Source: Flammeovirgaceae bacterium (lineage in GTDB: Bacteria > Bacteroidota > Bacteroidia > Cytophagales > Cyclobacteriaceae). Taken from it: a DNA stretch of 64,000 bases. The notes beneath the pieces are model-generated. The model searched no databases. It was not told the origin of the DNA and saw only the letters and a list, made by a program, of their open reading frames with translations. Each line of letters opens with the position of its first letter. The stretch's first letter is position 1. The translations under genes and the position numbers were made by a program. The DNA lies in the NCBI GenBank assembly GCA_021298015.1, contig JAJTGY010000017.1:1-64000 (forward strand). Direction: 5' to 3'. Of this stretch, positions 7,816 to 16,619 are shown one piece after another.

Positions 7816-9036
7816 ATGGCAGCCTTGGCAACGGCCGAACCTCAGGCCCGAAAGTCACAGAAACAGGACGTATATGACCACCCGGATTTTTATCAGATTG
7901 ATGATTTACTGACTGAAGAACATAAACTCGTCCGGAGCTCGATCCGCGACTTTGTCAAGCGTGAGATCTCGCCCTACATCGAAGATTGGGCGCAACGGGC
8001 ACATTTTCCGTATGAGATTGTGCGGAAGTTCGGGGATATCGGTGCCTTTGGCCCCACCGTACCTCAGGAATATGGTGGCGGTGGCCTGGACTACATTGCC
8101 TACGGCATTCTGATGCAGGAAATTGAGCGGGGCGACTCCGGGATGCGGTCAACCGCCTCGGTGCAGGGTTCGCTGGTGATGTACCCGATTTACAAGTTTG
8201 GCAATGAAGCGCAGCGCAAGAAATATCTGCCCAAGCTGGCCTCGGGCGAGTGGTTGGGTTGCTTTGGCCTGACCGAGCCGGACCACGGCTCGAACCCCAG
8301 CGGCATGGTGACGAACTTCAAAGACATGGGTGACCACTATTTGCTAAATGGTGCCAAGATGTGGATCTCGAACTCGCCTCGCGCTGATGTTGCGGTGGTT
8401 TGGGCCAAGAACGAAGCCGGTCGTATTCACGGATTGATTGTTGAGCGCGGCATGCCGGGTTTTTCTACACCGGAAACCCATGGAAAATGGAGTTTACGCG
8501 CCAGTGCAACAGGTGAACTGGTTTTTGACAATGTCAAAGTGCCGAAAGAAAATCTGCTGCCCGGCAAGAACGGACTCGGAGCCCCGATGATGTGCCTGGA
8601 CTCTGCCCGTTACGGCATTGCCTGGGGCGCCATTGGCGCAGCCATGGATTGCTACGACTCCGCGCGCAGGTATGCTAAGGAGCGCATTCAGTTTGGTAAG
8701 CCGATCGGTTCGTTTCAGCTGGTTCAGAAAAAACTATCCGAAATGCTGACCGAGATTACCAAAGCGCAGTTGCTCAACTGGCGACTGGGCGTACTGATGA
8801 ATGAAAGTAAAGCCACCACAGCCCAGATTTCGTTAGCGAAGCGTAACAACGTGCAGGTAGCCCTTGAAATCGCGCGCGAAGCGCGGCAGATTCACGGAGG
8901 CATGGGTATTACAGGTGAGTACCCGATTATGCGCCACATGATGAATTTGGAGAGTGTGGTCACGTATGAGGGCACACATGACATTCATTTGTTGATTTTA
9001 GGAAACCACATCACCGGGATTCCTGCGTTTAGCTGA
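7816..9036 (+). CDS. gcdH: Acyl-CoA dehydrogenase, probably glutaryl-CoA dehydrogenase
   Basis: This 406-residue flavoenzyme shows the GCDH version of the acyl-CoA dehydrogenase fold: ERGDSGMRSTASVQGSLVMYP, then LGCFGLTEPDHGSNP (FAD/substrate loop), then the catalytic glutamate in VVTYEGTHDIH near the C-terminus followed by LILGNHITGIPAF. GCDH oxidises and decarboxylates glutaryl-CoA to crotonyl-CoA in lysine and tryptophan degradation, with FAD and an electron-transfer flavoprotein. I chose the ATG at 7816; a TTG at 7783 lies inside a promoter box. The neighbour tryptophan dioxygenase fits the same catabolic theme. Family membership is certain, and the glutaryl-CoA specificity is very likely from these motifs. 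Confidence 0.88.
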   Translation: MAALATAEPQARKSQKQDVYDHPDFYQIDDLLTEEHKLVRSSIRDFVKREISPYIEDWAQRAHFPYEIVRKFGDIGAFGPTVPQEYGGGGLDYIAYGILMQEIERGDSGMRSTASVQGSLVMYPIYKFGNEAQRKKYLPKLASGEWLGCFGLTEPDHGSNPSGMVTNFKDMGDHYLLNGAKMWISNSPRADVAVVWAKNEAGRIHGLIVERGMPGFSTPETHGKWSLRASATGELVFDNVKVPKENLLPGKNGLGAPMMCLDSARYGIAWGAIGAAMDCYDSARRYAKERIQFGKPIGSFQLVQKKLSEMLTEITKAQLLNWRLGVLMNESKATTAQISLAKRNNVQVALEIAREARQIHGGMGITGEYPIMRHMMNLESVVTYEGTHDIHLLILGNHITGIPAFS

Positions 9037-9044
9037 TCGCTGCC

Positions 9045-10118
9045 TTGAAAATCACAACCATTCTTGGCGCCCGGCCGCAGTTCGTTAAAGCTGCGCCTGT
9101 TTCGCGGGCGCTCGCCAAAGCGGGGCTTACGGAGGTCATCGTTCACACGGGGCAGCATTATGATGCCAACATGTCGGACGTGTTCTTTTCGGAGATGGAC
9201 ATTCCCACGCCCCACCACAACCTGGAAATCCATGGCGGAAATCATGGCGCCATGACCGGACGGATGTTGGAAAAAATTGAAAATGTATTGCTTGCCGAAA
9301 AGCCGGACGTGGTATTGGTCTATGGCGATACCAACTCAACACTTGCGGGTGCGCTGGCAGCCGTTAAGCTCCACATGCCGGTAGCACATGTGGAAGCCGG
9401 CCTACGAAGCTTCGAAATGAAGATGCCGGAAGAAGTAAACCGGATCCTCACCGACCGCATCAGCCGTTACCTGTTCTGCCCCACTTCGACAGCCGTAAAG
9501 AATCTAAAGAATGAAGGCTTTGAAAAATTCCCCTGCCGTATCGATCAATGCGGTGATGTGATGTACGATGCCGTGCAATATTACCGGCCGCAAATCAACC
9601 GGAAGTCGACCGTCCTGCAGCAACTTAACGTGAAGGGCGATTACGTTCTGGCCACCCTGCACCGGGCGGAAAACACCAATGATGTGGGGCGGCTCAAACA
9701 GATCTGTGAAGCGCTGACCGAAATCCACCGGCAAACACCCGTGGTCTTGCCTCTTCATCCCCGCACACAAGCCTTAATTAAATCGAACGCCATAGCGCTT
9801 CCGGTAACCGTGATTGATCCGGTGGGTTACTTCGATATGCTGGCCCTGCTGGAGAATTGCCGCCTGGTGCTCACCGACAGTGGCGGCCTGCAGAAGGAGG
9901 CGTATTTCTTCCAAAAATTCTGCATCACCCTGCGCGACCAGACCGAATGGGTGGAATTGGTTGAAGCGGGCGTCAACCGCCTGGCGGGGGCCGACAAACC
10001 AACCATTCTCAACGTGTTTAATGAAGTGCGGACGCAGTCCGTGTCAAGCGCCTCCCAATTGTATGGTGATGGGCATGCGGCCGAAAAGATCGCAAGTGTG
10101 TTAAAGACGGCCAGCTAG
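9045..10118 (+). CDS. wecB: UDP-N-acetylglucosamine 2-epimerase (non-hydrolysing)
   Basis: The enzyme interconverts UDP-GlcNAc and UDP-ManNAc for surface glycans. The 357-residue sequence has the family start KITTILGARPQFVKAAPVSRAL, then VYGDTNSTLAGALAA, the motif HVEAGLRSFEMKMPEEVNRILTD (split here only for reading), and the UDP-binding LTDSGGLQKEA near residue 285. These are diagnostic of the non-hydrolysing WecB/MnaA group. The start is TTG at 9045, eight bases after the previous stop; no ATG or GTG precedes the conserved GARPQF. A second, distinct homologue lies in the polysaccharide locus at 34562-35680, so this copy probably serves another pathway. Confidence 0.93.
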   Translation: MKITTILGARPQFVKAAPVSRALAKAGLTEVIVHTGQHYDANMSDVFFSEMDIPTPHHNLEIHGGNHGAMTGRMLEKIENVLLAEKPDVVLVYGDTNSTLAGALAAVKLHMPVAHVEAGLRSFEMKMPEEVNRILTDRISRYLFCPTSTAVKNLKNEGFEKFPCRIDQCGDVMYDAVQYYRPQINRKSTVLQQLNVKGDYVLATLHRAENTNDVGRLKQICEALTEIHRQTPVVLPLHPRTQALIKSNAIALPVTVIDPVGYFDMLALLENCRLVLTDSGGLQKEAYFFQKFCITLRDQTEWVELVEAGVNRLAGADKPTILNVFNEVRTQSVSSASQLYGDGHAAEKIASVLKTAS

Positions 10119-10143
10119 GCTTAGGATAGGGCTGCGTCATCAA

Positions 10144-11208
10144 TTAGTTCTCTACGTAAGCTTTGATCATGATCCGCATGACGGGCGTAAGCGGATCGGT
10201 GGAGTAAATCGTTGCGGCCTTTTCCTGGGTTCCGCTCAAACCCGTTGCATCCAGTACAATCCTAACTTTGCTGTCCTCCCCGGGCTTCAACCTGGTTTTG
10301 GTCATGCTGGGCTTCAGGCAATCGCAGTTGCCTTGTACAGCGCGTATGATCAATTCCTTTTTGCCCAGGTTGCGAACCGGCAGCTCGCGCACGGGGCTTG
10401 AGCCCGCCTTAACCCGCCCAAAATCGAGTTGAGCCAATGGTAAACCCAAACGCGGGGCAAGCTTCTCCTCTTCCGGAGCCAGCCGGGGAAAAAACTCCTC
10501 GAGGGTAGCATACACGGAGATCGACTTGACCGAGTCTGGGTTATCCGAGGTAACCAATATCAGGTTATCCGAGGTAAATCCATACCGGTTGCGCGCGCGG
10601 GCATCATACGTGAGTTTGATCACGGCCGGCACATCGGGCATCAGGAATTCAGGAACGTTTACCGTCATGTACGCGGGTACCTCGGCCCGATAAATTTTCA
10701 CCGGCAATTCCCCGGTGTTCACCACCCGATACTCGTACGCAGTTGGTGGTTGGTTAACATATAGTTTCCCAAAGTTGATCGTGCGGGTGGGAAACATGAG
10801 GCCACCCTTTTTTTCAGAAAAGACAGGCGGCTGATTCGGCATCGTGACGTTGCCCTTGATTTGCAGAACGATAGGCGTTGCCTCGTAGTCGGTGATCACC
10901 GTCAATGTTTTGTTGAAGTAGCCCGGCCGGTCCTTTGGATCAAACTGAGCGCGAATGAATCCGGTTTTCCCGTTGCCGACAGGCTCTTTCGACCAATCGG
11001 GGGTAGTGCAGCCACACGAGGCCTGCACGGAAATGATCTTGACGGGCCGCCCGGATTTATTCACAAATATAAACTCATGGGTCACCGGTCCATCCTGTTC
11101 GTTGATGTTACCAAAGTCAAACACCTTGTCGCGGAAGTAAACCAGTTCGGCCAGTTGGCCACAGGCAGGCAAAGCGCCAAGCAGAAGGACAAATAAAAGT
11201 GAACGCAT
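10144..11208 (-). CDS. Exported DUF1573 domain protein
   Basis: The 354-residue protein has an N-terminal export signal with an ACGQ that may be a lipobox (cysteine at residue 16). A DUF1573 domain follows at about 25-125, with the family hallmark SCGCTTPDW after a beta-sandwich pattern (FDFGNINEQDGPVTHEFIFVNKSG). Two further Ig-like or ASH-like beta modules follow, about 145-240 and 255-354, the last with NCDCLKPSM echoing the cysteine motif. DUF1573 proteins are abundant in Bacteroidota, are exported, and have no settled function. The gene is monocistronic and converges with wecB; it diverges from trpS across 64 bases. Confidence 0.85.
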   Translation of the reverse strand: MRSLLFVLLLGALPACGQLAELVYFRDKVFDFGNINEQDGPVTHEFIFVNKSGRPVKIISVQASCGCTTPDWSKEPVGNGKTGFIRAQFDPKDRPGYFNKTLTVITDYEATPIVLQIKGNVTMPNQPPVFSEKKGGLMFPTRTINFGKLYVNQPPTAYEYRVVNTGELPVKIYRAEVPAYMTVNVPEFLMPDVPAVIKLTYDARARNRYGFTSDNLILVTSDNPDSVKSISVYATLEEFFPRLAPEEEKLAPRLGLPLAQLDFGRVKAGSSPVRELPVRNLGKKELIIRAVQGNCDCLKPSMTKTRLKPGEDSKVRIVLDATGLSGTQEKAATIYSTDPLTPVMRIMIKAYVEN

Positions 11209-11228
11209 CTTTTGGGAAAATTGCGCAG

Positions 11229-11236
11229 CAAAGGTA
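11229..11236 (-). promoter_or_regulatory. Candidate -7 box (TAccTTTG) for the DUF1573 gene
   Basis: On the minus strand the sequence reads TACCTTTG, 21 bases before the ATG at 11208. The facing trpS gene has only a one-mismatch version (TTtcTTTG, 11260-11267). Confidence 0.38.
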
Positions 11237-11272
11237 CGCCAAAATCGGGCTCAACATGCTTTCTTTGCAGCT

Positions 11273-12244
11273 ATGTCACGCATTTTAACCGGCATCCAAA
11301 GCAGCGGGCGTCCCCACCTGGGCAATATCCTGGGCGCCATTGTACCCGCCATACGACTGTCCCAGCAGCCGGGTAATGAGTCATTTTTCTTTATTGCCGA
11401 TCTCCATTCCCTTACGTCAATCAAAGATGCGAAAACGCGGGTTGACAACGTGCGGGCGGTTGCGGCCGCCTGGCTGGCTTTTGGCTTTGATACCAGCCAG
11501 AATGTGCTTTACCGTCAAAGTCGTATTCCCGAGGTATGTGAATTGATGTGGTATCTCAACTGCTTCACGCCCTTCCCCATGTTGGCGAATGCCCACTCCT
11601 TCAAAGATAAAGCCGACCGCCTAAGCGATGTTAATGCCGGGTTGTTCACCTACCCGGTGCTGATGACTGCGGATATTATTTTGTATGATGCCCATTTCGT
11701 GCCGGTAGGGAAAGATCAAAAACAGCACCTGGAAATGGCCCGCGACATCGCCACGGCATTCAATAACCTGTACGGTGAGACGTTCGTTGTGCCGGAAGCC
11801 CGTATTGAGGAGCAGGTGATGACCATACCCGGCACAGACGGCCAAAAAATGAGTAAGTCGTACGGCAATATCCTTGACATCTTTCTGCCTGAAAAAGAGC
11901 TTAAGAAACAAATCGGCACGATTGTAACCGACAGCACACCGCTGGAGGCGCCCAAGAACCCCGACACCGACACGGTGTTTGCGCTTTACAAACTCGTGGC
12001 AACACCCGAGCAAACGGAGACTTTGCGAACCAAATACCTCGCAGGAAATTTTGGCTACGGACACGCCAAGCAGGAATTGCTAGGCTTGCTGTTAGACAAG
12101 TTTGCCCGCGAACGTGAAATCTTTAATCACTACATGACCAACCCCGGTGAACTTGATCGAAAGCTGGCCGAAGGTGAAGTTAAAGCAGGCGTAGTTGCTA
12201 GAGAAGTGCTAACCCGCGTGCGCACCAAGCTGGGTTATCGGTAA
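11273..12244 (+). CDS. trpS: Tryptophanyl-tRNA synthetase
   Basis: This class I synthetase charges tRNA-Trp in the cytoplasm. The HIGH-type motif PHLGN is at residues 14-18 and the KMSKS loop is exact at 192-196. GKDQKQHLEMARDIA, typical of bacterial TrpRS, lies at 146-160, and the DIILYDA segment (134-140) carries the residue that reads the indole NH. The 323-residue length is normal. The ATG start directly precedes the conserved ILTGIQSSGRPH. It converges with the small acidic protein gene, with only five bases between the two stops. Confidence 0.97.
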   Translation: MSRILTGIQSSGRPHLGNILGAIVPAIRLSQQPGNESFFFIADLHSLTSIKDAKTRVDNVRAVAAAWLAFGFDTSQNVLYRQSRIPEVCELMWYLNCFTPFPMLANAHSFKDKADRLSDVNAGLFTYPVLMTADIILYDAHFVPVGKDQKQHLEMARDIATAFNNLYGETFVVPEARIEEQVMTIPGTDGQKMSKSYGNILDIFLPEKELKKQIGTIVTDSTPLEAPKNPDTDTVFALYKLVATPEQTETLRTKYLAGNFGYGHAKQELLGLLLDKFAREREIFNHYMTNPGELDRKLAEGEVKAGVVAREVLTRVRTKLGYR

Positions 12245-12249
12245 ATAAG

Positions 12250-12654
12250 TTATTTCGGCCAAACGACCTGCTGTTTCTCTTTGCCGATGTTCAAAATCAG
12301 GCGTAGCGGGTTGGGCACAATCACCAATTTGGTTTCGCGGCCGGGGAGTTTTTCAACTTCTACATATACACCCTCTTGCGCAGATACCACATACTCGTTT
12401 TTGCCGTTTACATCGTAGTGTTTGGCGAGGTAAGCAATCGGATAGAGCAATTCGGTATCCGGACACCACTCGTCATGCACATCCTGTAAAATAGATTCCA
12501 GCGCCTCGCCATGATTCACCTGGAAAGCATCTTCCAGATCGTGAAGCTGCTCTTCCAGGTCATCGTATTGCGGATTGTTATAGTCAATTTTTTCGAGTTC
12601 CAGCCGTTTCCTCACGATTTCCTGTATCGCCTGGTCCATTTTTTTTACATCCAT
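12250..12654 (-). CDS. Conserved acidic protein of unknown function
   Basis: The 134-residue protein has a helical, strongly acidic N-terminal half (MDQAIQEIVRKRLELEKIDY, then YDDLEEQLHDLEDAF) and a C-terminal half with DEWCPDTELLYPIAYLAKHY followed by short beta strands ending in NIGKEKQQVVWPK. I chose the ATG at 12654 because the longer frame upstream runs through the hppD promoter and has no matching character. I recall similar short proteins as conserved but unnamed in Bacteroidota; that is memory, not a search. There is no signal peptide or membrane segment, so it is probably cytosolic. It diverges from hppD. Confidence 0.7.
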   Translation of the reverse strand: MDVKKMDQAIQEIVRKRLELEKIDYNNPQYDDLEEQLHDLEDAFQVNHGEALESILQDVHDEWCPDTELLYPIAYLAKHYDVNGKNEYVVSAQEGVYVEVEKLPGRETKLVIVPNPLRLILNIGKEKQQVVWPK

Positions 12655-12718
12655 AACCCTGAATTTCTTCAAGATTAGAGAAACTGCCGTGATTTTAAAA
12701 GTGTAAGGTTCAATCTCG

Positions 12719-12726
12719 TACTTTTG
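12719..12726 (+). promoter_or_regulatory. Candidate -7 box (TActTTTG) for hppD
   Basis: TACTTTTG ends 16 bases before the hppD ATG at 12743, which would give a very short leader. No clear TTTG -33 element is visible. Confidence 0.4.
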
Positions 12727-12742
12727 TATAAACGAAATCGGT

Positions 12743-13837
12743 ATGGCACAGGATTTTCTCCCCATTAACGGAACCGACTACATTGAATTTTATGTCGGCA
12801 ATGCCAAGCAGGCTGCCCTGTTTTACCAGCATTGCTTTGGATTTCAACTGGTTGCCTATTCAGGCCCCGAAACGGGCAGCCGCGAGCGCGCCTCCTACGT
12901 GCTGCAGCAGAATAAAGTGCGACTGGTGCTCACCTCATCGCTCCATCAGCATTCGGAAGTGGCCGAGCACGTGAAGAAGCACGGAGATGGGGTAAAAGTA
13001 CTGGCCCTTTGGGTGGACGATGCCCGCCAATCGTTTGAGGAAACCGTTAAACGGGGAGCAAAACCAGCTGCTGAACCACGCGTTCTGCACGATGAACAGG
13101 GCGAGGCCGTGGTGGCCTCGATCTATACCTATGGCGAAACCATCCACACGTTTGTCGAACGAAAGAATTACCGGGGCGTATTTCTGCCCGGCTTTAAGCC
13201 GCTGAAGTCATCCTTTAAGGCAAAGCCTATCGGTTTGCAATATGTGGACCATTGTGTGGGCAATGTTGAACTCGGCCAGATGAACCGTTGGGTAGAGTTC
13301 TACGAAAAGGTCATGGGCTTCAACCTGCTGGTGACGTTTGACGACAAAGACATTTCGACCGAGTACAGTGCCTTGATGTCAAAAGTGGTGTCTAACGGGA
13401 ATGGCTACATCAAGTTCCCGATCAACGAGCCAGCCGATGGCAAGAAAAAATCCCAGATTGAAGAGTACCTGGACTTTTACAACGGCCCGGGCGTGCAACA
13501 TATCGCTATTGCCACGCATGACATTATTGAAACGGTAAGTGAACTGCGCCAACGCGGGGTTGAGTTCCTGTATGTGCCGGAGGTGTACTATGAAGATGTC
13601 ATGGACCGCGTGGGTACCATAAACGAATCGCTCGAAGAGCTGAAAAAGTTAAACATTCTCATCGACCGCGATGAGGAAGGGTACCTGCTGCAGATATTCA
13701 GCAAGCCCGTGCAAGACCGCCCCACTGTTTTCTTCGAAATCATAGAGCGCAATGGAGCAAAGAGTTTCGGCAAAGGTAACTTTAAAGCGTTGTTTGAATC
13801 CATTGAGCGCGAACAGGCGCTGCGCGGCAACCTTTAA
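12743..13837 (+). CDS. hppD: 4-hydroxyphenylpyruvate dioxygenase
   Basis: The enzyme converts 4-hydroxyphenylpyruvate to homogentisate in tyrosine degradation, using non-haem iron in the cytosol. Two vicinal-oxygen-chelate domains are visible (residues 10-140 and 165-340). The 2-His-1-Glu iron site is complete: H170 in YVDHCVGNV, H253 in GVQHIAIAT and E332 in VFFEIIER. The length of 364 and the C-terminal helix GKGNFKALFESIEREQ match authentic HPPD. It adds tyrosine catabolism to the tryptophan genes a few kilobases away. A terminator for the opposite-strand gene lies right after its stop. Confidence 0.96.
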   Translation: MAQDFLPINGTDYIEFYVGNAKQAALFYQHCFGFQLVAYSGPETGSRERASYVLQQNKVRLVLTSSLHQHSEVAEHVKKHGDGVKVLALWVDDARQSFEETVKRGAKPAAEPRVLHDEQGEAVVASIYTYGETIHTFVERKNYRGVFLPGFKPLKSSFKAKPIGLQYVDHCVGNVELGQMNRWVEFYEKVMGFNLLVTFDDKDISTEYSALMSKVVSNGNGYIKFPINEPADGKKKSQIEEYLDFYNGPGVQHIAIATHDIIETVSELRQRGVEFLYVPEVYYEDVMDRVGTINESLEELKKLNILIDRDEEGYLLQIFSKPVQDRPTVFFEIIERNGAKSFGKGNFKALFESIEREQALRGNL

Positions 13838-13872
13838 AAAAACCGTGACCAACCCGAGTGGATTCGTCACGG
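13836..13872 (-). terminator. Rho-independent terminator for the 13893-14333 gene
   Basis: A perfect 7-bp stem (CCGTGAC at 13843-13849 pairing with GTCACGG at 13866-13872) is followed in the minus-strand direction by seven T residues. It ends the small exported-protein gene and abuts the hppD stop. Confidence 0.7.
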
Positions 13873-13892
13873 CCCGGTGCACTTACTTTCTT

Positions 13893-14333
13893 TTATTTCT
13901 TGAAGAACATCCGGGTGATGAAAATTCCGGTGCCATCACCTTTACCGGCATCGCTTTCCACCCCGCTGGTGACAAACACCAGTTGCCAACCATCCTTGAC
14001 CATATCATTGATCTTGGACGTAATGACCGCATCGTTGGAGGATATGTTTTGAAAGTTGATACCCGTTATTGAGTAGAAGTTTAACAACTTCGTCTCGTCA
14101 AAAGCATCGATTTTAACATCATCACGGCTGACATCACCCTGGTCGCTCTTAGTGCCTTTAACACGGGAAGTAGTCAGTGCTTTGTAATCAGTATTTTCCT
14201 TAGGCTCCGTCATACGCGAACGTCCAAGACCGCCCGGCACAATCGACTCCACAACGGTAACCACCTTAAATTCCTGGGCAGCGGCCGTAAGCGTTGAAGA
14301 AACTAAAATGAAGAGGATAACAGGTAATCTCAT
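13893..14333 (-). CDS. Small exported protein, unknown function
   Basis: The 146-residue protein has a clear signal peptide (ILFILVSSTLTAAAQ, cleavage after AAA). The mature part starts with EFKVVTVVESIVPGGLGRSR and ends with INDMVKDGWQLVFVTSGV and a final beta strand ITRMFFKK. The opening YKVVTV-like strand and the closing GWQLVFV strand recall DUF4177-type small domains, but the match is only at pattern level. A periplasmic location is inferred. It is monocistronic, with its own terminator, and its start faces the phosphohexomutase promoter. Confidence 0.6.
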   Translation of the reverse strand: MRLPVILFILVSSTLTAAAQEFKVVTVVESIVPGGLGRSRMTEPKENTDYKALTTSRVKGTKSDQGDVSRDDVKIDAFDETKLLNFYSITGINFQNISSNDAVITSKINDMVKDGWQLVFVTSGVESDAGKGDGTGIFITRMFFKK

Positions 14334-14399
14334 GGTTTTATTATTTTTTGGTGTTTAACGGCATATCAAAACATAAGTTACCAAATAGTTATAATAAAT

Positions 14400-14407
14400 T
14401 ACTTTTG
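14400..14407 (+). promoter_or_regulatory. Candidate -7 box (TActTTTG) for the phosphohexomutase gene
   Basis: TACTTTTG ends nine bases before the ATG at 14416 (a second in-frame ATG is at 14419). The surrounding 60 bases are very AT-rich. Confidence 0.4.
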
Positions 14408-14415
14408 TTGAAGTT

Positions 14416-16134
14416 ATGATGTCACTACTTGAACAATCCCGAACCCGGGCCGAACACTGGTTGGCCAGTTCGGCCCTTGACGATGCCACGCGCCAGGAGA
14501 TCACTAAATTGATCCGCCAGACCGAGACACGTGAACTGGTTGATCGCTTTTACAAGAACCTGGAGTTCGGCACCGGGGGGCTCCGGGGCATTATGGGCGT
14601 GGGTTCAAACTGCATGAACCGGTACACCGTGGGCGTAGCGACCCAAGGACTGGCTCACTATCTGATCAAGAGCTTCCCTGGACAAAAAATCAAAGTTGCC
14701 ATTGCGCACGACAGCCGAAACAACAGTCCGTTTTTTGCCCGCGTGACGGCTGATGTTTTCTCGGCCAACGGAATAGAGGTTCATCTGTTTCCCGAATTGC
14801 GCCCCACTCCCCTGCTGTCCTACGCCATTCGCTTTTTAAAATGCCAGGCGGGTGTGGTTATCACCGCATCGCACAACCCCAAGGAGTACAACGGCTATAA
14901 GGCCTATTGGAACGATGGGGCTCAATTGGTGCCCCCGCATGACAAAAACGTAATCACCGAAGTGAACGCCATCGACAGTTTTGACAAGGTGAAGTTCAAC
15001 CCGAACCCCGAACTGATCAAAACCATAGGACCCGAGGTGGAAGCCAGCTATTACGAGGAGGTAAAACACCTGTTGAGTTGGTCAAACGGCAAAAAGGATA
15101 TTCCGATTGTGTATTCGAGTCTGCATGGGGCCGGCATTACGATGGTGCCCGAGTGCCTGCGGCAGATGGGATTCACCCAGGTGCACATTGTTGGCGAGCA
15201 AAAACAGCCGGACGGCAACTTCCCCACCGTTTCCTCACCCAATCCGGAAGAATCAGCCGCGATGAAACTCGCGCTGGAATACGCAGCCAACACAAAGGCA
15301 GCACTGGTCATGGCTACCGATCCGGACACCGACCGAGTAGGCATCGGTATTCCGGACTCGCACGGAAACTACTTCTTGTTGAACGGCAACCAGGCGCTGA
15401 GTCTGTTGTTGTGGTTTATTCTGAAGAACCTGAAAGACAAAAAGAACGCGTACATCGCCAAGACCATCGTTACGTCCGAGTTGATCGATTCCATGTGCGC
15501 CCACGAGGGCGTGGAATGCGTCAACACGCTTACCGGTTTCAAATACATTGCCGAGCTCATCCGCGACCGCGAACATACTCACCGCTTTATTGCTGCGGGC
15601 GAAGAAAGCTATGGTTACATGGTAGGTGATTTTGTACGCGATAAAGATGCCGTATCGGCCTGCGCCTTTTATGCGTCCATGGCTTCCATGGCCTATGCCG
15701 AGGGAAAAACGCTGTATGACTGGCTGCTGCAGATGTATGTTGAGCATGGGTTCTACAAGGAAGGACTCATTAACCTGGTTCGTAAAGGAGCCGAAGGCGA
15801 ACAACAAATCAAGGATATGATGACGCGCTTTCGCCAGCAACCTCCGGCAACCCTGGCCGGTGAGCGTGTAACCCGGATATTGGACTATCAGCTAAACCAG
15901 GAGAAGAATGTGAGCACCGGTGAGGTGGCGGCCATCGCACAACCCAAGTCCGATGTGTTGCAGTTTTATACCGAGCAGGGCAGCAAAATATCGGTGCGCC
16001 CCTCCGGTACGGAGCCCAAAATCAAATTTTACATCAGCGTGAGCGCGGAATTGAAAACCGCCAGAGACTTCAAAGCAACCGAACGCGAGTTGGATGATCG
16101 AATTAAAAAGCTGGGCGAAGCGATAACAGCATGA
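14416..16134 (+). CDS. Phosphohexomutase (phosphoglucomutase/phosphomannomutase family)
   Basis: This cytosolic enzyme moves phosphate between C1 and C6 of hexoses, feeding nucleotide-sugar synthesis and glycogen metabolism. The four domain signatures are present in order: the active-site phosphoserine S152 in ITASHNPKEYNGYK, the magnesium loop DPDTDR at 302-307, the sugar-specificity loop GEESYGYMVGD (about 396-406), and the phosphate-binding RPSGTEPKIKFYI near 525. The 572-residue length fits the PGM2/PgcA-like subgroup of Bacteroidota. Glucose versus mannose preference cannot be read safely. It overlaps the next gene by ATGA, so the two are cotranscribed. Confidence 0.93.
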   Translation: MMSLLEQSRTRAEHWLASSALDDATRQEITKLIRQTETRELVDRFYKNLEFGTGGLRGIMGVGSNCMNRYTVGVATQGLAHYLIKSFPGQKIKVAIAHDSRNNSPFFARVTADVFSANGIEVHLFPELRPTPLLSYAIRFLKCQAGVVITASHNPKEYNGYKAYWNDGAQLVPPHDKNVITEVNAIDSFDKVKFNPNPELIKTIGPEVEASYYEEVKHLLSWSNGKKDIPIVYSSLHGAGITMVPECLRQMGFTQVHIVGEQKQPDGNFPTVSSPNPEESAAMKLALEYAANTKAALVMATDPDTDRVGIGIPDSHGNYFLLNGNQALSLLLWFILKNLKDKKNAYIAKTIVTSELIDSMCAHEGVECVNTLTGFKYIAELIRDREHTHRFIAAGEESYGYMVGDFVRDKDAVSACAFYASMASMAYAEGKTLYDWLLQMYVEHGFYKEGLINLVRKGAEGEQQIKDMMTRFRQQPPATLAGERVTRILDYQLNQEKNVSTGEVAAIAQPKSDVLQFYTEQGSKISVRPSGTEPKIKFYISVSAELKTARDFKATERELDDRIKKLGEAITA

Positions 16135-16580
16135 ATTCGTTGACCGCAGCCATCGAAAAAATCATCGTCCGCGACCTTGGTAAACTGGAGACCGAAATCC
16201 AATCGTACCCGAACGAGCACGCCCTTTGGGTGGTTGAGCGCCAGATCGCCAACTCGGCCGGTAACTTGTGCCTTCATTTGTGCGGTAATCTTAGGTTCTA
16301 TATCGGACATACGTTGGGCGATATTGCCTATGAGCGCAATCGCGAGGCAGAATTCAGTTTAAAAAACGTACCACGCGAAGAACTCCTCGAACAGATTCAG
16401 TCTGCGCGAATGGCCGTTGCGCAAACGCTGCCCCAGCTAACCGAAGCCATGCTGGACTCCCGTTTTCCCATCGGTGTTTTTAAGGAGCCGATGTCCACCC
16501 GGTTCTTTCTCGTGCACCTGGCCGGTCATTTGAGTTACCACCTCGGCCAAATCAACTACCACCGCAGGCTCCTGGCCTGA
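16131..16580 (+). CDS. DinB-like metal-binding four-helix protein
   Basis: The 149-residue protein has the DinB/YfiT four-helix pattern, with potential metal-ligand histidines in the helix NLCLHLCGN (about 46-54) and in the last helix HLAGHLSYHLGQINYHRR. Members act as damage-induced proteins or thiol-dependent transferases, often with unknown substrates. It is coupled by a four-base overlap to the phosphohexomutase. That pairing does not by itself suggest a role. Confidence 0.8.
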   Translation: MNSLTAAIEKIIVRDLGKLETEIQSYPNEHALWVVERQIANSAGNLCLHLCGNLRFYIGHTLGDIAYERNREAEFSLKNVPREELLEQIQSARMAVAQTLPQLTEAMLDSRFPIGVFKEPMSTRFFLVHLAGHLSYHLGQINYHRRLLA

Positions 16581-16604
16581 CGCAAACATGCGCGGGGTGT
16601 TCAT

Positions 16605-16612
16605 TATCTTTG
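16605..16612 (+). promoter_or_regulatory. Candidate -7 box (TAtcTTTG) for mtaB
   Basis: TATCTTTG ends eight bases before the mtaB ATG at 16620. The resulting transcript would be nearly leaderless if this box is used. Confidence 0.35.
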
Positions 16613-16619
16613 CGGCCCC

